DNA from: an uncultured Flavobacteriaceae bacterium
Lineage (GTDB): Bacteria > Bacteroidota > Bacteroidia > Flavobacteriales > Flavobacteriaceae
DNA length: 64,000 nucleotides
Reading direction: 5' to 3'
Assembly: GCA_943787295.1 (NCBI GenBank)
Contig: CALSLW010000001.1
Coordinates: forward strand, 1,043,714 to 1,107,713
A program made the translations under genes and the position numbers. Every line of letters begins with the position of its first letter. The first letter of the stretch is position 1. A model generated the notes under the pieces. It was not told the DNA's origin. It saw only the letters and a list, made by a program, of their open reading frames with translations, and made no database searches. Positions 19,280 to 29,467 of the stretch are shown one piece after another.

Positions 19280-21253
19280 GTGAAACCCTTTTCTTTACCA
19301 TTTGTCCCTTTTTTACTAGCCTTTATCTTAGGGGTTCACTTTTCGATTCAAATCGATCCCTTATTCAAATGGGTAGATGGAGGTATTGGCTTAATCCTAC
19401 TGCTTTATTTTTCGTTTAATTCCCTCTTACAATGGCGGGTACTCCTTTTTGGCTTCGCCTTTTTTATACTAGGAATACAGGCGGGGGAAATCGATCAAAG
19501 GATTTCCAATACGCATTACAGTCAATTTGTTAAGCCTGCTCAACAAAACTACTTTAAAGTTGTACTAAAACGTAAACTAAGTCCCAGCAAAACCAGAGAA
19601 CGCTATTATGTCACCGTAAAAAAAGTCAATGACCAACCCGCTAGCGGCTCACTTTTATTGACGGTCAATAAAAGTGAGGGAGATAAAAGCTCCCTAGATT
19701 ATCAGAATATATGGATTATAAAGGGACAAATATCTCCCATCAAAGGTCCTTCAAATCCCGGGGGATTTAATTATAAGGCCTATTTGAAAAGCATCAAGAT
19801 AAATTATCAAACAAACATTGATAAGAAGGATATTTCGAGGGCAGAAAGCACTGGCTTTTCACTTCTAAAGTATAATGCATTTCTATTAAAGAAGTTAGAC
19901 GAGAGTAGATTAAACCCTCAGACAATTGCTATCCTAAAAACCATCTTACTCGGAGAACGCAGCAGCTTAAACACTTCGACAAGAGATGAATTTGCTAAAG
20001 CAGGGGTAGTTCATTTATTTGCGATTTCCGGCTTGCATGTTGGGCTATTAATGTTATTTTTTCAAACTTTATTTAGACCTTTAGTCTCATTACCTAGGGG
20101 AAAATTATGGCAAAATATAGCCGTTCTAGCTTGTTTGTGGTGCTATGCTTTTTTAGTGGGTGGATCTGCCTCTGTGATCCGGGCAGTTACATTATTTTCG
20201 GCCTATCAAATTGGACAAAATAGCGGACGAAAACTCCCCACCGCCTATTTGGTTTTACTCTCTATGGGAATACTCCTATTTATTCGGCCTAGTTTTATCC
20301 AGCAACTAGGCTTTCAAATGAGTTATCTAGCCGTCTTCGGAATCTTGTTTCTTTCGCCTTTATTTAAAATCAACTTTAAACATAGGGCGTTAGGATGGTT
20401 TTGGCAACTAACCATTGTTTCCCTTTCGGCGCAAATTGCGGTGGCACCTTTAAGTATTTTTCACTTTCATCAATTCCCAACGTTATTCTTGTTGAGTAAC
20501 TGGGTTATTTTGCCCTTTATGGGCGCATTCTTATATATTAGTTTGACAGCCTTACTGTGGCTATTAATTTCTCCCTTACCCCTATGGTTATTGTGGCTAG
20601 TAGATAACGCTGTTACCTCTATGCTAAGGTTTGTTCAATGGGTTGCAGAAAAAGAAAATTGGCTATTAGATCACATTTATTACACCCCATTGAGTTTATT
20701 GCTGATTTATTTCACCTTAATTTGTGCTAGCTTTTATGGGCATAGCAAAAAAAATCTTTGGCTTTACGGGACAATGATAAGCTCAATGTGCCTTTATATC
20801 AATATCAAAAGAATTCCCACACAGCAACTTTGGATAGCACATCAATAGAAACAAACTATTTTAGTTAGTCTAGCCAATCAAAAGCTCACATTTCATGTTT
20901 TAGACAGTTTATCGCAACAGGCCAATCTTGTTGCGGACTTTAGGAATTTGTATTCCCATCAAAAAATAGATTTCCAGCCCCTAGTAAATGCTTATCACAT
21001 CAATGGAAATTCCCTCTTGCTCATCGATGGACCATGGGTGATGGACCTAGAAGAGATTCCAGAAGGACACTGGATATTACAAAAGAATGCAAAGGTAAAT
21101 CTGGCACGTTTACTTCAAAGGGCGAAGCCAAAAAAAATCATTATCGACGGCAGTAATAGTCCCTATTATCAAGACCGATGGATCAAGACCCTAAAAGCAC
21201 AAAACATCCCTTATCACATCACTGCTACATCGGGCGCTTACTATCTTTTCTAA
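19280..21253 (+). pseudogene. comEC: ComEC/Rec2 competence DNA channel, interrupted by an in-frame TAG
   Basis: The frame starts with GTG at 19280 and reads as a 522-residue ComEC: an N-terminal membrane part with a DUF4131-like domain (about 20-190) and the Competence domain (about 215-480), with ILLGERSSLNTSTRDEFAKAGVVHLFAISGLHVGLL. TAG at 20846-20848 stops it. The same frame then continues without any other stop to 21253 for 135 more codons. These encode the C-terminal segment normal for flavobacterial ComEC, ending IIDGSNSPYYQDRWIKTL and HITATSGAYYLF. The complete gene would be 657 codons. Either a nonsense mutation, a sequencing error or stop readthrough is involved. A TTG at 20948 could restart the tail. 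Confidence 0.85.
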
Positions 21254-21782
21254 ATCGCGGGATAAAATTCTTGAGATAAATCTCTATGTCTTCGGGTTTA
21301 GAAAAGACAGCATAATCCCCTTGTTTAATCATCTTGAGATAAGGCTCTAATTGCTGTGGATTATAATAGCCCACCACTGGCATAATAGGATCACCATCTT
21401 CACTAAAAAAGACCATGGTGGGATAGCCTCTAATTCCTAAAAACTGGGTGAATTGATGCGTGGCATTTCGACTTTTGCGATTAGGATCATAATTAGGGTT
21501 GCGAAATACTTGATCGTAAAAAGCGATTTCTTCGGTCCCTTCTGCATTAAACTTTACGGCATAGTAATGTTCGCTAATATATCGGGCGACATCTCTATTG
21601 GCAAAGGTTTTTTTGTCTAACAACTTACAGGGGCCACACCACTTTGTATAAACATCCATGAATATTTTCTTTGGCGCAGTTTTTTGCGCCTCAAGTGCTT
21701 CTGCCAGTGTCATCCATTGGATTTCTTGAGCTTGGACAACTACTGACCCTAGCAACAATAAAAAGAGAATTTTAAATTTCAT
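21225..21782 (-). CDS. Exported thioredoxin-family protein
   Basis: The 185-residue protein has a signal peptide (residues 1-18, ending VVQAQ) and a thioredoxin fold with active site WCGPCK at residues 48-53. The RGYPTMVFFSEDGD segment carries the conserved cis-proline. It resembles the DUF255/thioredoxin_7-type periplasmic thioredoxins of Bacteroidota and probably reduces or isomerises disulfides in the envelope. Its last 29 bases overlap the end of the convergent comEC frame. Confidence 0.88.
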   Translation of the reverse strand: MKFKILFLLLLGSVVVQAQEIQWMTLAEALEAQKTAPKKIFMDVYTKWCGPCKLLDKKTFANRDVARYISEHYYAVKFNAEGTEEIAFYDQVFRNPNYDPNRKSRNATHQFTQFLGIRGYPTMVFFSEDGDPIMPVVGYYNPQQLEPYLKMIKQGDYAVFSKPEDIEIYLKNFIPRFRKDSKRPM

Positions 21783-21797
21783 AGCTGTAGTTTTTTT

Positions 21798-23327
21798 TTA
21801 ATGTACATCACCCATTAACTTTTTCATAAGTGGGGAGAAAATAATCACGATTAATCCAGCACCTAAAGCATATTGTGAGATTAGCATAAAGCCATCTGTA
21901 TAGATATCAATCGTATCTAAACCACCAACATTAACATCGGTACTATCAACGGCTAATTGCTTTCCTATAAAACCAACAATTTGGAAAGCATAAGCAGAAG
22001 ATAAAAACCAAATTCCCATCATAAACGCTACAATGCGTTTTGGGGATAAGCTAGTAATCTTAGATAAGCCAACTGGAGACATAAACAATTCTCCAATGGA
22101 TAAAACAAAATACATAATGATCAAATAAGCAAAAGGAACCATCCCATTTTCATCTGCACTTCCCTTACTTAAAGCCAATATATAGAAACTAGCTCCAGCC
22201 AAAATCAAGCCAAGACCGAACTTATAAGGTGTACGTGGGTTTAATTTTTTCTTTGACAAAGCTTCCCATAATAAAGAAATAGGGATGGCCAAGAGAATGA
22301 TAAACATTGAATTTAACGAGTTTGTTTGTGCAGCAGTCATCAATCCATCTAAAGCAACATTTCTAGAAGCAAATAACGTAATTACACTTCCTGACAACTC
22401 ATGAAAGCCCCAAAACATAGTCATGAAAAAAGTAATTAATACGGCCATGAATAATTTTTTTCGCTCTTCAGCAGTCGATTGTAACATTATATTTCCAAGA
22501 TAAATTACGATTGTAATTCCAATTAGCTTGAAAATCAGTCCTACAATGGTTTCATCGCCTAAAATAGACTCTCCACCCATAATTGCATCATAAGATGATA
22601 ATACATAAGCAATTACTGGAACAGATAAGACCGATAGAATTGGAATAAGTGTTTTCTGGGGAATCCCTAACACAGGCTTTTCATAGACGTCATTATTTGG
22701 GGGTAATCCTTTGTCTCCAAAGACGTTCTTCTTGATCCCGCTCCAAAAAAACAAAAGACCAGTCATCATTCCAAAACCGGCTAAGGCAAAGCCATAGTGA
22801 TAACCATAGGTTACTGCCAATCCCCCGCATAATAAAGGCGCAATCCAGCCTCCAATATTGATCCCCATATAGAAAATCGTAAAACCTGAATCTTTTCTAA
22901 CATCCCCGTCTTTATACAAGGCGCCTACAAAGGTGGAAATATTCGGTTTAAAAAAACCATTCCCAACGATGATAAAAGCGAGGGCTAAAAAGAAAGCTAT
23001 ATCATTTTCTACGGCCAAAACAAAGTGCCCAATCGACATTAAAACACCCCCTAAAAAGATAGAAGAACGCATGCCTAAAATTTTATCAGAAACTTGACCA
23101 CCTATCACGGTAGAGGCATAAACAAGAGACCCATAAGAGGCGTAAACAGCGGCAGTAGCAAAATCTCTATTGGATAAAGATTTGAATATTTCTTCTACCA
23201 TATAAAGCGTCAGTAGCGCTCGCATCCCATAGAAACTAAATCGTTCCCAGAGTTCTGCAAAAAATAAATAAAACAAACCCTTTGGGTGTCCTAACACTGT
23301 CGCTTCGTTGTTTGCTTGTGTCGCCAT
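21798..23327 (-). CDS. POT/PTR-family proton-dependent peptide transporter
   Basis: The 509-residue MFS transporter has about 12-14 helices. The N-terminus carries the POT signatures LFYLFFAELWERFSFYGMRALLTLYMV (an ExxER-type motif) and the later FTIFYMGINIGGWIAPLL. It imports di- and tripeptides using the proton gradient. The motif SPVGLSKITSLSPKRIVAFMMG is typical of the C-terminal half. It stands alone on the minus strand, 15 bases before the thioredoxin-like gene, which may be co-transcribed. Confidence 0.93.
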   Translation of the reverse strand: MATQANNEATVLGHPKGLFYLFFAELWERFSFYGMRALLTLYMVEEIFKSLSNRDFATAAVYASYGSLVYASTVIGGQVSDKILGMRSSIFLGGVLMSIGHFVLAVENDIAFFLALAFIIVGNGFFKPNISTFVGALYKDGDVRKDSGFTIFYMGINIGGWIAPLLCGGLAVTYGYHYGFALAGFGMMTGLLFFWSGIKKNVFGDKGLPPNNDVYEKPVLGIPQKTLIPILSVLSVPVIAYVLSSYDAIMGGESILGDETIVGLIFKLIGITIVIYLGNIMLQSTAEERKKLFMAVLITFFMTMFWGFHELSGSVITLFASRNVALDGLMTAAQTNSLNSMFIILLAIPISLLWEALSKKKLNPRTPYKFGLGLILAGASFYILALSKGSADENGMVPFAYLIIMYFVLSIGELFMSPVGLSKITSLSPKRIVAFMMGIWFLSSAYAFQIVGFIGKQLAVDSTDVNVGGLDTIDIYTDGFMLISQYALGAGLIVIIFSPLMKKLMGDVH

Positions 23328-23529
23328 AATATTCGATTGGTTTTGCTCTCTCTAAAGAATGTCACAATAAATGTCATCATTCGCTTATCGAGAAGATGGT
23401 AAGTAAATGTTTATGTCTGTTAAAAGTTAATTCTTCCGAAAATAATCATTTTAGTCGACTTATATCAAGCCCTAAGAAAAATTAACAGCGGATTGAAAAA
23501 GCTTATATTTACAAAAAAAATAGCGCCTT
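23328..23529. other. Divergent intergenic region
   Basis: About 200 AT-rich bases lie between the divergent POT and HMG-CoA reductase genes. They must hold both promoters. TATATTTA at 23504-23511 resembles a -7 box for the + strand gene; I see no convincing -33 element and no conserved RNA structure. Confidence 0.4.
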
Positions 23530-24840
23530 ATGCAAACGCCCATTAGTGGATTTTCTAAACGCTCGAAGAAAGAAAAAATAGCGTGGCTCATTAAGAACCA
23601 TTTTCACAATACCGAAGCAGCTCAAGCCATTGTCGAACAATACTGGCACCCAAAAGAGCAACTGCAACAACTTCATGACGATTTTATCGAAAACACCATT
23701 AGCAATTACTACTTGCCACTAGGGGTTGCCCCTAACTTTAATATCAATGGGAAATTATACACCATCCCTATGGCGATTGAAGAAAGCTCTGTTGTTGCTG
23801 CCGCCGCAAAAGCCGCTAAATATTGGGGTGATCGAGGTGGTTTTAAAACCGAGATTTTAGGGCAAGAAAAAATTGGACAGATTCATTTTATGTATCAAGG
23901 AGATGCTTCAAAACTAGCATCGTTTATCCCAAAAATCAAAAAGCAACTCTTAGAAGACGTTGCAGATATTACCAAAAACATGGAGCAACGCGGGGGAGGT
24001 ATTCGCTCCATCGAACTTCGCGATAAAACAGATCTAATCGCAGATTACTTCCAATTGCATCTTTGCTTTTTGACCGCAGACTCTATGGGAGCCAACTTTA
24101 TCAACTCTTGTTTAGAGGCTATCGCCAAAAGATTACAACACTATATTCAAGCGGCAGAAGTTTTTACAGAAAAAGAGAAAGACATTGAGATTGTTATGAG
24201 CATACTCTCAAATTTTGTTCCTAATTGTATCGCAAAAGCCAGTGTTTCTTGTCCCATAGAAGATCTCGAGCAAGAAGAAGGCTTAAGCAAACAGGCCTTT
24301 GCAGAAAAATTTGTTCGGGCTGTTAAAATTGCTCAAAAAGAACCTTTTAGAGCGGTAACCCATAACAAAGGTATTATGAACGGGGTCGATGCAGTGGTGA
24401 TCGCTACCGGGAATGATTTTAGAGCAGTAGAAGCTGGGGTGCATGCCTATGCAGCACGCAATGGTCAATATGCTAGTTTATCACACGCTTATCTCGCAGA
24501 CGACAGCTTGCACTTCGAATTAGAATTACCCTTAGCCATAGGAACAGTAGGCGGACTGACCAATTTACACCCACTGGTTAAATGGTCTTTAGAACTACTA
24601 GGAAACCCTTCTGCGACAGAGTTGATGCAAATTATTACGGTGGCTGGTTTAGCCCAAAATTTTGCCGCAATTCGTTCACTCGTGACCTCTGGGATTCAAA
24701 AAGGACATATGAAGATGCACTTGTTAAATATCCTAAATCAACTCAATGCAACTGAAGCTCAAAAAGAAGCGGCAATAACTTTTTTTAAAACAAACCCGGT
24801 AAGTCATAGTGCGGTTGCTAACTTTCTTGAAAAAAATTAA
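23530..24840 (+). CDS. Hydroxymethylglutaryl-CoA reductase (class II type)
   Basis: This 436-residue enzyme interconverts HMG-CoA and mevalonate. Motifs are IENTISNYYLPLGVAPNF (active-site Glu region), MAIEESSVVAAAAKAAKYW, the cofactor and active-site segment GVDAVVIATGNDFRAVEAGVHAYAA, and AIGTVGGLTNLHP. Database names call this subfamily degradative, but flavobacteria use it in the mevalonate route to isoprenoids. The neighbour four bases downstream is a GHMP kinase, which supports that role. Confidence 0.93.
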   Translation: MQTPISGFSKRSKKEKIAWLIKNHFHNTEAAQAIVEQYWHPKEQLQQLHDDFIENTISNYYLPLGVAPNFNINGKLYTIPMAIEESSVVAAAAKAAKYWGDRGGFKTEILGQEKIGQIHFMYQGDASKLASFIPKIKKQLLEDVADITKNMEQRGGGIRSIELRDKTDLIADYFQLHLCFLTADSMGANFINSCLEAIAKRLQHYIQAAEVFTEKEKDIEIVMSILSNFVPNCIAKASVSCPIEDLEQEEGLSKQAFAEKFVRAVKIAQKEPFRAVTHNKGIMNGVDAVVIATGNDFRAVEAGVHAYAARNGQYASLSHAYLADDSLHFELELPLAIGTVGGLTNLHPLVKWSLELLGNPSATELMQIITVAGLAQNFAAIRSLVTSGIQKGHMKMHLLNILNQLNATEAQKEAAITFFKTNPVSHSAVANFLEKN

Positions 24841-24843
24841 ATC

Positions 24844-25746
24844 ATGGAGTTTTATAGTCATGGAAAGGTATTGCTCACAGCAGAATATGTTGTGCTTGAG
24901 GGAGTAAAAGCACTATCGCTCCCCACTAAAAAAGGGCAATCGCTTCAAGTGGTCTATACTCAAGAAAATACCATTCAATGGCAAAGCTATACCGATCAAA
25001 ATGAACTTTGGATTGATTTAGTGTTTGACACAAATTTTAATATTCTTGCTTCGCAAAAAACCAGTAAGGAACATATCGCATCTGTACAATCACTTTTAAA
25101 GACCCTTTCGGCGCTTGCGCCTAATTTTTATAAAAGTGGCTTAAAAGTTATTACCAAGCTTGAATTTCCAAGGGATTGGGGTTTAGGGTCTTCTTCTACC
25201 CTCATCAATAATTTAGCCCAATGGCTTAAAATCAATCCTTATCTATTACTTGAAAAGACCATGGGTGGAAGTGGCTATGATATTGCTGCTGCGCAACACA
25301 ACCAGCCTATTTACTACAAAAGAAATGGACATCAACCCGATGTAACTCTTGCTGCTTTTTCACCGACGTTTAAATCAAAATTATTTTTTGTGCATTTAAA
25401 CCAAAAACAAAATAGCCGTAGCGCAATCTCAAATTTCAAAAAGCTAGCAGCCATTTCTTCTTCAACTAAAGCGCGTTTAGCTGCTATAGGAAGTGAAATC
25501 GCTCTCTCAACTGACTTAGATCAGTTTTGCATTTTACTCAAAGAACACGAGAAAATTACCGCTGCTTTTTTAAATCAATCCCCTGTACAAGAGCGTCTTT
25601 TTCCAGATTTTGATGGGCAGATTAAAAGCCTAGGGGCATGGGGTGGCGACTTTGTTCTAGCGGCCGGTAATAAAAACGTTAAGGCGTATTTTGAGAAAAA
25701 GGGCTATTCCACAGTAATTTCCTATGCTAACTTTATTTTAGGGTAA
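24844..25746 (+). CDS. GYDIA-family GHMP kinase (mevalonate-pathway-like)
   Basis: The 300-residue kinase belongs to the GHMP superfamily. The N-terminal SHGKVLLTAEYVVLEG and the ATP loop DWGLGSSSTLINNLA are visible. The name-giving motif is in MGGSGYDIAAAQ (near residue 143), and LGAWGGDFVLAAG is the C-terminal glycine loop. It starts 3 bases after HMG-CoA reductase, so a mevalonate or phosphomevalonate substrate is likely. The exact substrate of this subfamily is not certain. Confidence 0.9.
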   Translation: MEFYSHGKVLLTAEYVVLEGVKALSLPTKKGQSLQVVYTQENTIQWQSYTDQNELWIDLVFDTNFNILASQKTSKEHIASVQSLLKTLSALAPNFYKSGLKVITKLEFPRDWGLGSSSTLINNLAQWLKINPYLLLEKTMGGSGYDIAAAQHNQPIYYKRNGHQPDVTLAAFSPTFKSKLFFVHLNQKQNSRSAISNFKKLAAISSSTKARLAAIGSEIALSTDLDQFCILLKEHEKITAAFLNQSPVQERLFPDFDGQIKSLGAWGGDFVLAAGNKNVKAYFEKKGYSTVISYANFILG

Positions 25747-25776
25747 AAAAAATCCCCTTAAAAGGGGATTTTTTTT
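25745..25776. terminator. Bidirectional terminator after the GHMP kinase
   Basis: AATCCCCTT and AAGGGGATT form a 9-bp stem with a 2-base loop, flanked by A7 and T8 runs. It serves the + strand mevalonate genes and the - strand ppiD-like gene ending at 25792. Confidence 0.9.
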
Positions 25777-25791
25777 CAATACCATTGAAAA

Positions 25792-27903
25792 TTAATAATA
25801 CAACGCGCGGTTGTCTTCAATCTCTGCAGATGTCTCTAGTGCCTCAACAATAGCGGCACCTAAACCTTCACGACCTTGATTCGTCAATTGACGTGCATAA
25901 TCACTGTAATCTTCAAGATCTTCAGCGATTTTCTTAGCAGTAAGTTGTAATAGATAAATCCCGTTATTTCCTTCGATCAATTTTGATGTACCTCCTTCTT
26001 TAAGACTAAAGGCAACCCCTACAATATAAGGTTCAAAACCAGCCCCGACTAGAGTACCACTTTTTTGATTTACGGCTAAAGCGTTAACCACTTCAAGACC
26101 ATTTTTTGCAGCAAGATCTTCTAGAGAGCTTATCGCTTTGTTGTTTGCAATGATTTGTGCCGCTTTCTTTTCTTTGAGAATCGCTTGTGTAACTTCTAAA
26201 AGCACCTCCTCTGGAGCCGCTAATCCTTTTTCACGAGCTGCGGTAACTTGAACCACAGCATAACCTCCGTAAGAAAGGTTAAAACGCTTTATTTCTCCTA
26301 CTTTAGTATCTTCATTAAACGCCCATTGTACAATATTGCGTTGCTCTGGTAAGCCAGGAAGATTTTCATCTAATTGTGCAACTTGATTTACTGTTCGAAC
26401 ATTAAAGATACTTGCTTCTGCAACAGCAGCGAATTCCCCTTTACCAGCATCCATTTCAAATTGGGTCGCGTCTTTAAAAATACGATTCGATGTTTGATCA
26501 GAAGGAATAATTTCTCTACTAACACTTGCTAATAAAACTAAGTCTTGCTTGTCTGTAACTTTGATCACGTGAAACCCAAATGGCGTTTCTACTAATCCTA
26601 CAGCTCCTACGCGACTTTTGTTAGCAAACTCAAAAAACTTGTCATCCATATCACCTTCACTAAAGAAACCTAAATCTCCAGCAGTATTTCTACTAGGGCC
26701 ATCAGAGTTTTGTAAAGCAAGCGCACCAATGCGATCGCTATCACGACGTACTTGACGTAACAAATTATTTGCTAGGGCTTTTGCCTCTGCTTTAGTTCTG
26801 GTTACATTAGGTTGTGCGCGTTCTGCGCCTTGATATGCGATTAAGATATGGGAAGCGCGAATATTCGCATCTTCTTTTCTATCGAGTAATTTTGAAAGCT
26901 TTAAAGTATTGATGTCTCTATATGGTCCAAAAACTTCTCCTTCTCCAAGGTTGTATAAAATCTCTGCATACTCTGCAGGAAGTCTTCCTTTTGAAGAATA
27001 AATTGAATCAAAACTTTCTTCTGAATAGCGATCGATAAAATCAGTTAAATTCTTAGTGTTTTTAAAGCCTAGAATAGTATCCGTTAATTTAGAAACATCG
27101 TTGTACTCTACTCTATCATCTGCTAAGCCTTCTAAACCGTTACGGATCACAGTTTGGTCTTCTTCGGTAGCTTGCTCTAAGAAAGAGATATATTGTAAAC
27201 TTCTTGAAGCTTCTCTTTCGTATTTGCTCGCATTATCTTTAATATATGCTTTTACCTCACTTTGTTTAATTGTAAACAGAGAATCTGCAAGACTTGCATA
27301 AGGAATTTGAACATAGTTTAAATCTACATTGTCTGCTTCTAGATGGTAAAATGTTTTTGCTTCTTGATCAGTAACAGCTGTAGAAGATTGGATTAAATCA
27401 AAATAAATCGATTCACGTGCAGAAGCAATAATCCCTGCTTCTTGTTGTTTCCAAGTTTCATATGCTTGAGGATTTGTATCACGCATCTGTGCAATAAAAT
27501 CTGCAAAAAGACCAAAGTCAAAAAAGCCTGCTTCGTTAATAAAACGCGCATCAGTTATGATAGATTCTGTCGAAGAAACAACTTGCTCGATTTGATCCTT
27601 CCCTGCATCAATTCCTAAAACGTCAAACTCTTTTTGAAAAAGCTCGTTACGTACAAATTGATTCCAAACAGTTTGAACAGCTTGTAGAGTGGTGTAACCA
27701 TATGTGCGTTCTGTTTGATCGACTAAAAGTCTAAAAGTTTCTAATGGGATTTCTTCACCATTGACAATTCCAATGGGTTCGTTAGGTCCTGTATCTCCCG
27801 ATCCATTCCCAAATGCTCCAGAAATCACAAATGCAAATAATGCTAGTCCTATCACTAAAATCAAAAAGATAGATCGTTGTCTAATTTTACCAAGTATGGC
27901 CAT
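25792..27903 (-). CDS. PpiD/SurA-like periplasmic foldase with parvulin domain
   Basis: The 703-residue protein is anchored by one N-terminal helix (SIFLILVIGLALFAFVISGAF). A SurA_N-type chaperone domain follows (about residues 40-200). The parvulin peptidyl-prolyl isomerase domain lies at about 345-460, with IRASHILIAYQG, NTAGDLGFFSEGDMDDKFFEFA and GFHVIKVTDKQ. A long C-terminal domain completes the PpiD-like architecture. It helps fold secreted proteins at the outer face of the inner membrane. It is the last gene of the envelope cluster starting with coaX. Confidence 0.92.
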   Translation of the reverse strand: MAILGKIRQRSIFLILVIGLALFAFVISGAFGNGSGDTGPNEPIGIVNGEEIPLETFRLLVDQTERTYGYTTLQAVQTVWNQFVRNELFQKEFDVLGIDAGKDQIEQVVSSTESIITDARFINEAGFFDFGLFADFIAQMRDTNPQAYETWKQQEAGIIASARESIYFDLIQSSTAVTDQEAKTFYHLEADNVDLNYVQIPYASLADSLFTIKQSEVKAYIKDNASKYEREASRSLQYISFLEQATEEDQTVIRNGLEGLADDRVEYNDVSKLTDTILGFKNTKNLTDFIDRYSEESFDSIYSSKGRLPAEYAEILYNLGEGEVFGPYRDINTLKLSKLLDRKEDANIRASHILIAYQGAERAQPNVTRTKAEAKALANNLLRQVRRDSDRIGALALQNSDGPSRNTAGDLGFFSEGDMDDKFFEFANKSRVGAVGLVETPFGFHVIKVTDKQDLVLLASVSREIIPSDQTSNRIFKDATQFEMDAGKGEFAAVAEASIFNVRTVNQVAQLDENLPGLPEQRNIVQWAFNEDTKVGEIKRFNLSYGGYAVVQVTAAREKGLAAPEEVLLEVTQAILKEKKAAQIIANNKAISSLEDLAAKNGLEVVNALAVNQKSGTLVGAGFEPYIVGVAFSLKEGGTSKLIEGNNGIYLLQLTAKKIAEDLEDYSDYARQLTNQGREGLGAAIVEALETSAEIEDNRALYY

Positions 27904-28006
27904 GCTATTGGTTTTTTTTGTATTGAATGCGAAAGTACAATTTACTTTGCAATTATAAAAGCCTTTATGGACTAGAGAAAAGGACTAAAAAAGAGTGGCT
28001 TAGCAC

Positions 28007-29278
28007 TTATTCTATTAGGGTAGATTCTAGGGAAACACGTTCGATCTTAGTAGAAGAGACTTGGGTAACTTTAATTACATAATTTTCAATGCTTAAGACC
28101 CCGCCCTTTTCAGGTATTTTTTCAGTGTGGTAAACGATGAGTCCCCCCAGGGTTTCATAGTTTTCATCTTCAGGCAGATTTAAACCATAGGTAGTGTTGA
28201 GATAATCTATTTCTAATCTTGCCGAAAACTCAAATTGCGTATCACTTATTTGCTTTTCGAAATGGTCTACTTGATCGTGCTCATCTTCGATTTCGCCAAA
28301 TAATTCTTCGACTATATCTTCAATGGTCAGTAAACCAGCTGTTCCCCCGTATTCGTCAAGAACTACAGCAATACTTTTATGCTTTCGGGTTAGACGATCA
28401 AGAACTTCGTTAATAGGGTTAGGTTCGTGGATAAACTCTACTGGAAGCAAGATTTCTTTAATGGTTTTAGGCTGCTTCAACATTTCAAATGCGTGAACAA
28501 AACCAATAATATCATCGATGGAACCTTCAAAAACTGGAATTTTTGAATATCCCGTAGAAGCAAATAGCTCTTTTAATGCTTCAATACTTTTGTCTTTTTC
28601 AATGGCAACTACTTCTGCTCTAGGCACCATTACCTCTCTCGCTTTAACGGTTGCAAATTCGAGTGCATTTTGAAAAATTTGTATTTCTGCATCCAGTCCT
28701 GCTTTGTTTTGAATTCCTTCTACCTGCTCTTCGATATAATCTCCCAGTTCGATTTTTGAAAAAGCAAGATCCATTTTTTCTGTATCATTTTTAAAAAATA
28801 AACGCAAGAGCGCATTTGTTAATAGAAGTACAAAGTGAGTAACGGGTGAAAAAATAGCGTAAAAAAAGGCAGCTGGCAAAGCAAAAAACTTAACCAGTTG
28901 ATTAGCGTATAGCTGGAAAAACACCTTAGGAAGAAACTCTGCCGTGATAAGAATAATTCCGGTAGAAATTAAGGTTTGATAGAATAATATACTCAAAGGT
29001 AATTCTATCGCATAGGCTTCAGGAAAAAAGACTTCAATGATCTTGTCTCCCATAAGAATCCCATAAATCACAAGACACACATTATTACCTACTAGCATAG
29101 TAGTAATAAATCTTGAAGGGTTTTGGGTAATAAATCCTAGGAGTTTCGCGCTTAAACCTTTTTTATTTTTTTCGATTTCAATGAAAATACGATTGGAAGA
29201 GATAAAGGCTATTTCCATCCCAGAAAAAAAAGCAGAAAGCAGTAAGCAAAGCAGTATAAAACTGTCTACTATATCCAT
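28007..29278 (-). CDS. CNNM/hemolysin-family transporter-like protein with CBS pair
   Basis: The 423-residue protein has a DUF21 membrane domain (about 1-190, with SAFFSGMEIAFISSNR), two CBS domains (about 205-330, starting VMVPRAEVVAIEKD; the second contains AVVLDEYGGTAGLLTIEDIVEELFGEIEDE) and a CorC_HlyC C-terminal domain. Relatives act in magnesium and cobalt homeostasis; the old name hemolysin is misleading. The stop codon of the following small gene lies one base upstream of its start. Confidence 0.92.
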   Translation of the reverse strand: MDIVDSFILLCLLLSAFFSGMEIAFISSNRIFIEIEKNKKGLSAKLLGFITQNPSRFITTMLVGNNVCLVIYGILMGDKIIEVFFPEAYAIELPLSILFYQTLISTGIILITAEFLPKVFFQLYANQLVKFFALPAAFFYAIFSPVTHFVLLLTNALLRLFFKNDTEKMDLAFSKIELGDYIEEQVEGIQNKAGLDAEIQIFQNALEFATVKAREVMVPRAEVVAIEKDKSIEALKELFASTGYSKIPVFEGSIDDIIGFVHAFEMLKQPKTIKEILLPVEFIHEPNPINEVLDRLTRKHKSIAVVLDEYGGTAGLLTIEDIVEELFGEIEDEHDQVDHFEKQISDTQFEFSARLEIDYLNTTYGLNLPEDENYETLGGLIVYHTEKIPEKGGVLSIENYVIKVTQVSSTKIERVSLESTLIE

Positions 29279-29467
29279 TTATTTGTTGCGTCGATTAAAT
29301 TTCTTGCGGTAATGACTTCTAAAGAAGTACATGAAGATTGCTAGCACAGCAAAGCCCAAAAAAAGATAAGCCTTATTTGGCCTATCAGTCCATAGGACAT
29401 AGGCCTCTTTAACAGATATAATAGCAATGACGATATAGAGTATTTCAGAAATTCGATGTGCTTTCAT
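29279..29467 (-). CDS. Small membrane protein of 62 residues
   Basis: The protein has two hydrophobic segments (about 8-25 and 33-49) and a very basic end (RSHYRKKFNRRNK). It overlaps the lptC stop by 4 bases and abuts the CNNM-like gene, so it sits inside a coupled operon. This position between lptC and the CNNM-like gene is recurrent in flavobacteria. Function unknown. Confidence 0.75.
   Translation of the reverse strand: MKAHRISEILYIVIAIISVKEAYVLWTDRPNKAYLFLGFAVLAIFMYFFRSHYRKKFNRRNK

Noticed and set aside
20948..21253. Separate 101-residue gene starting at TTG
   Set aside because: It is in frame with comEC and forms its natural C-terminus. I treat it as part of the interrupted gene.
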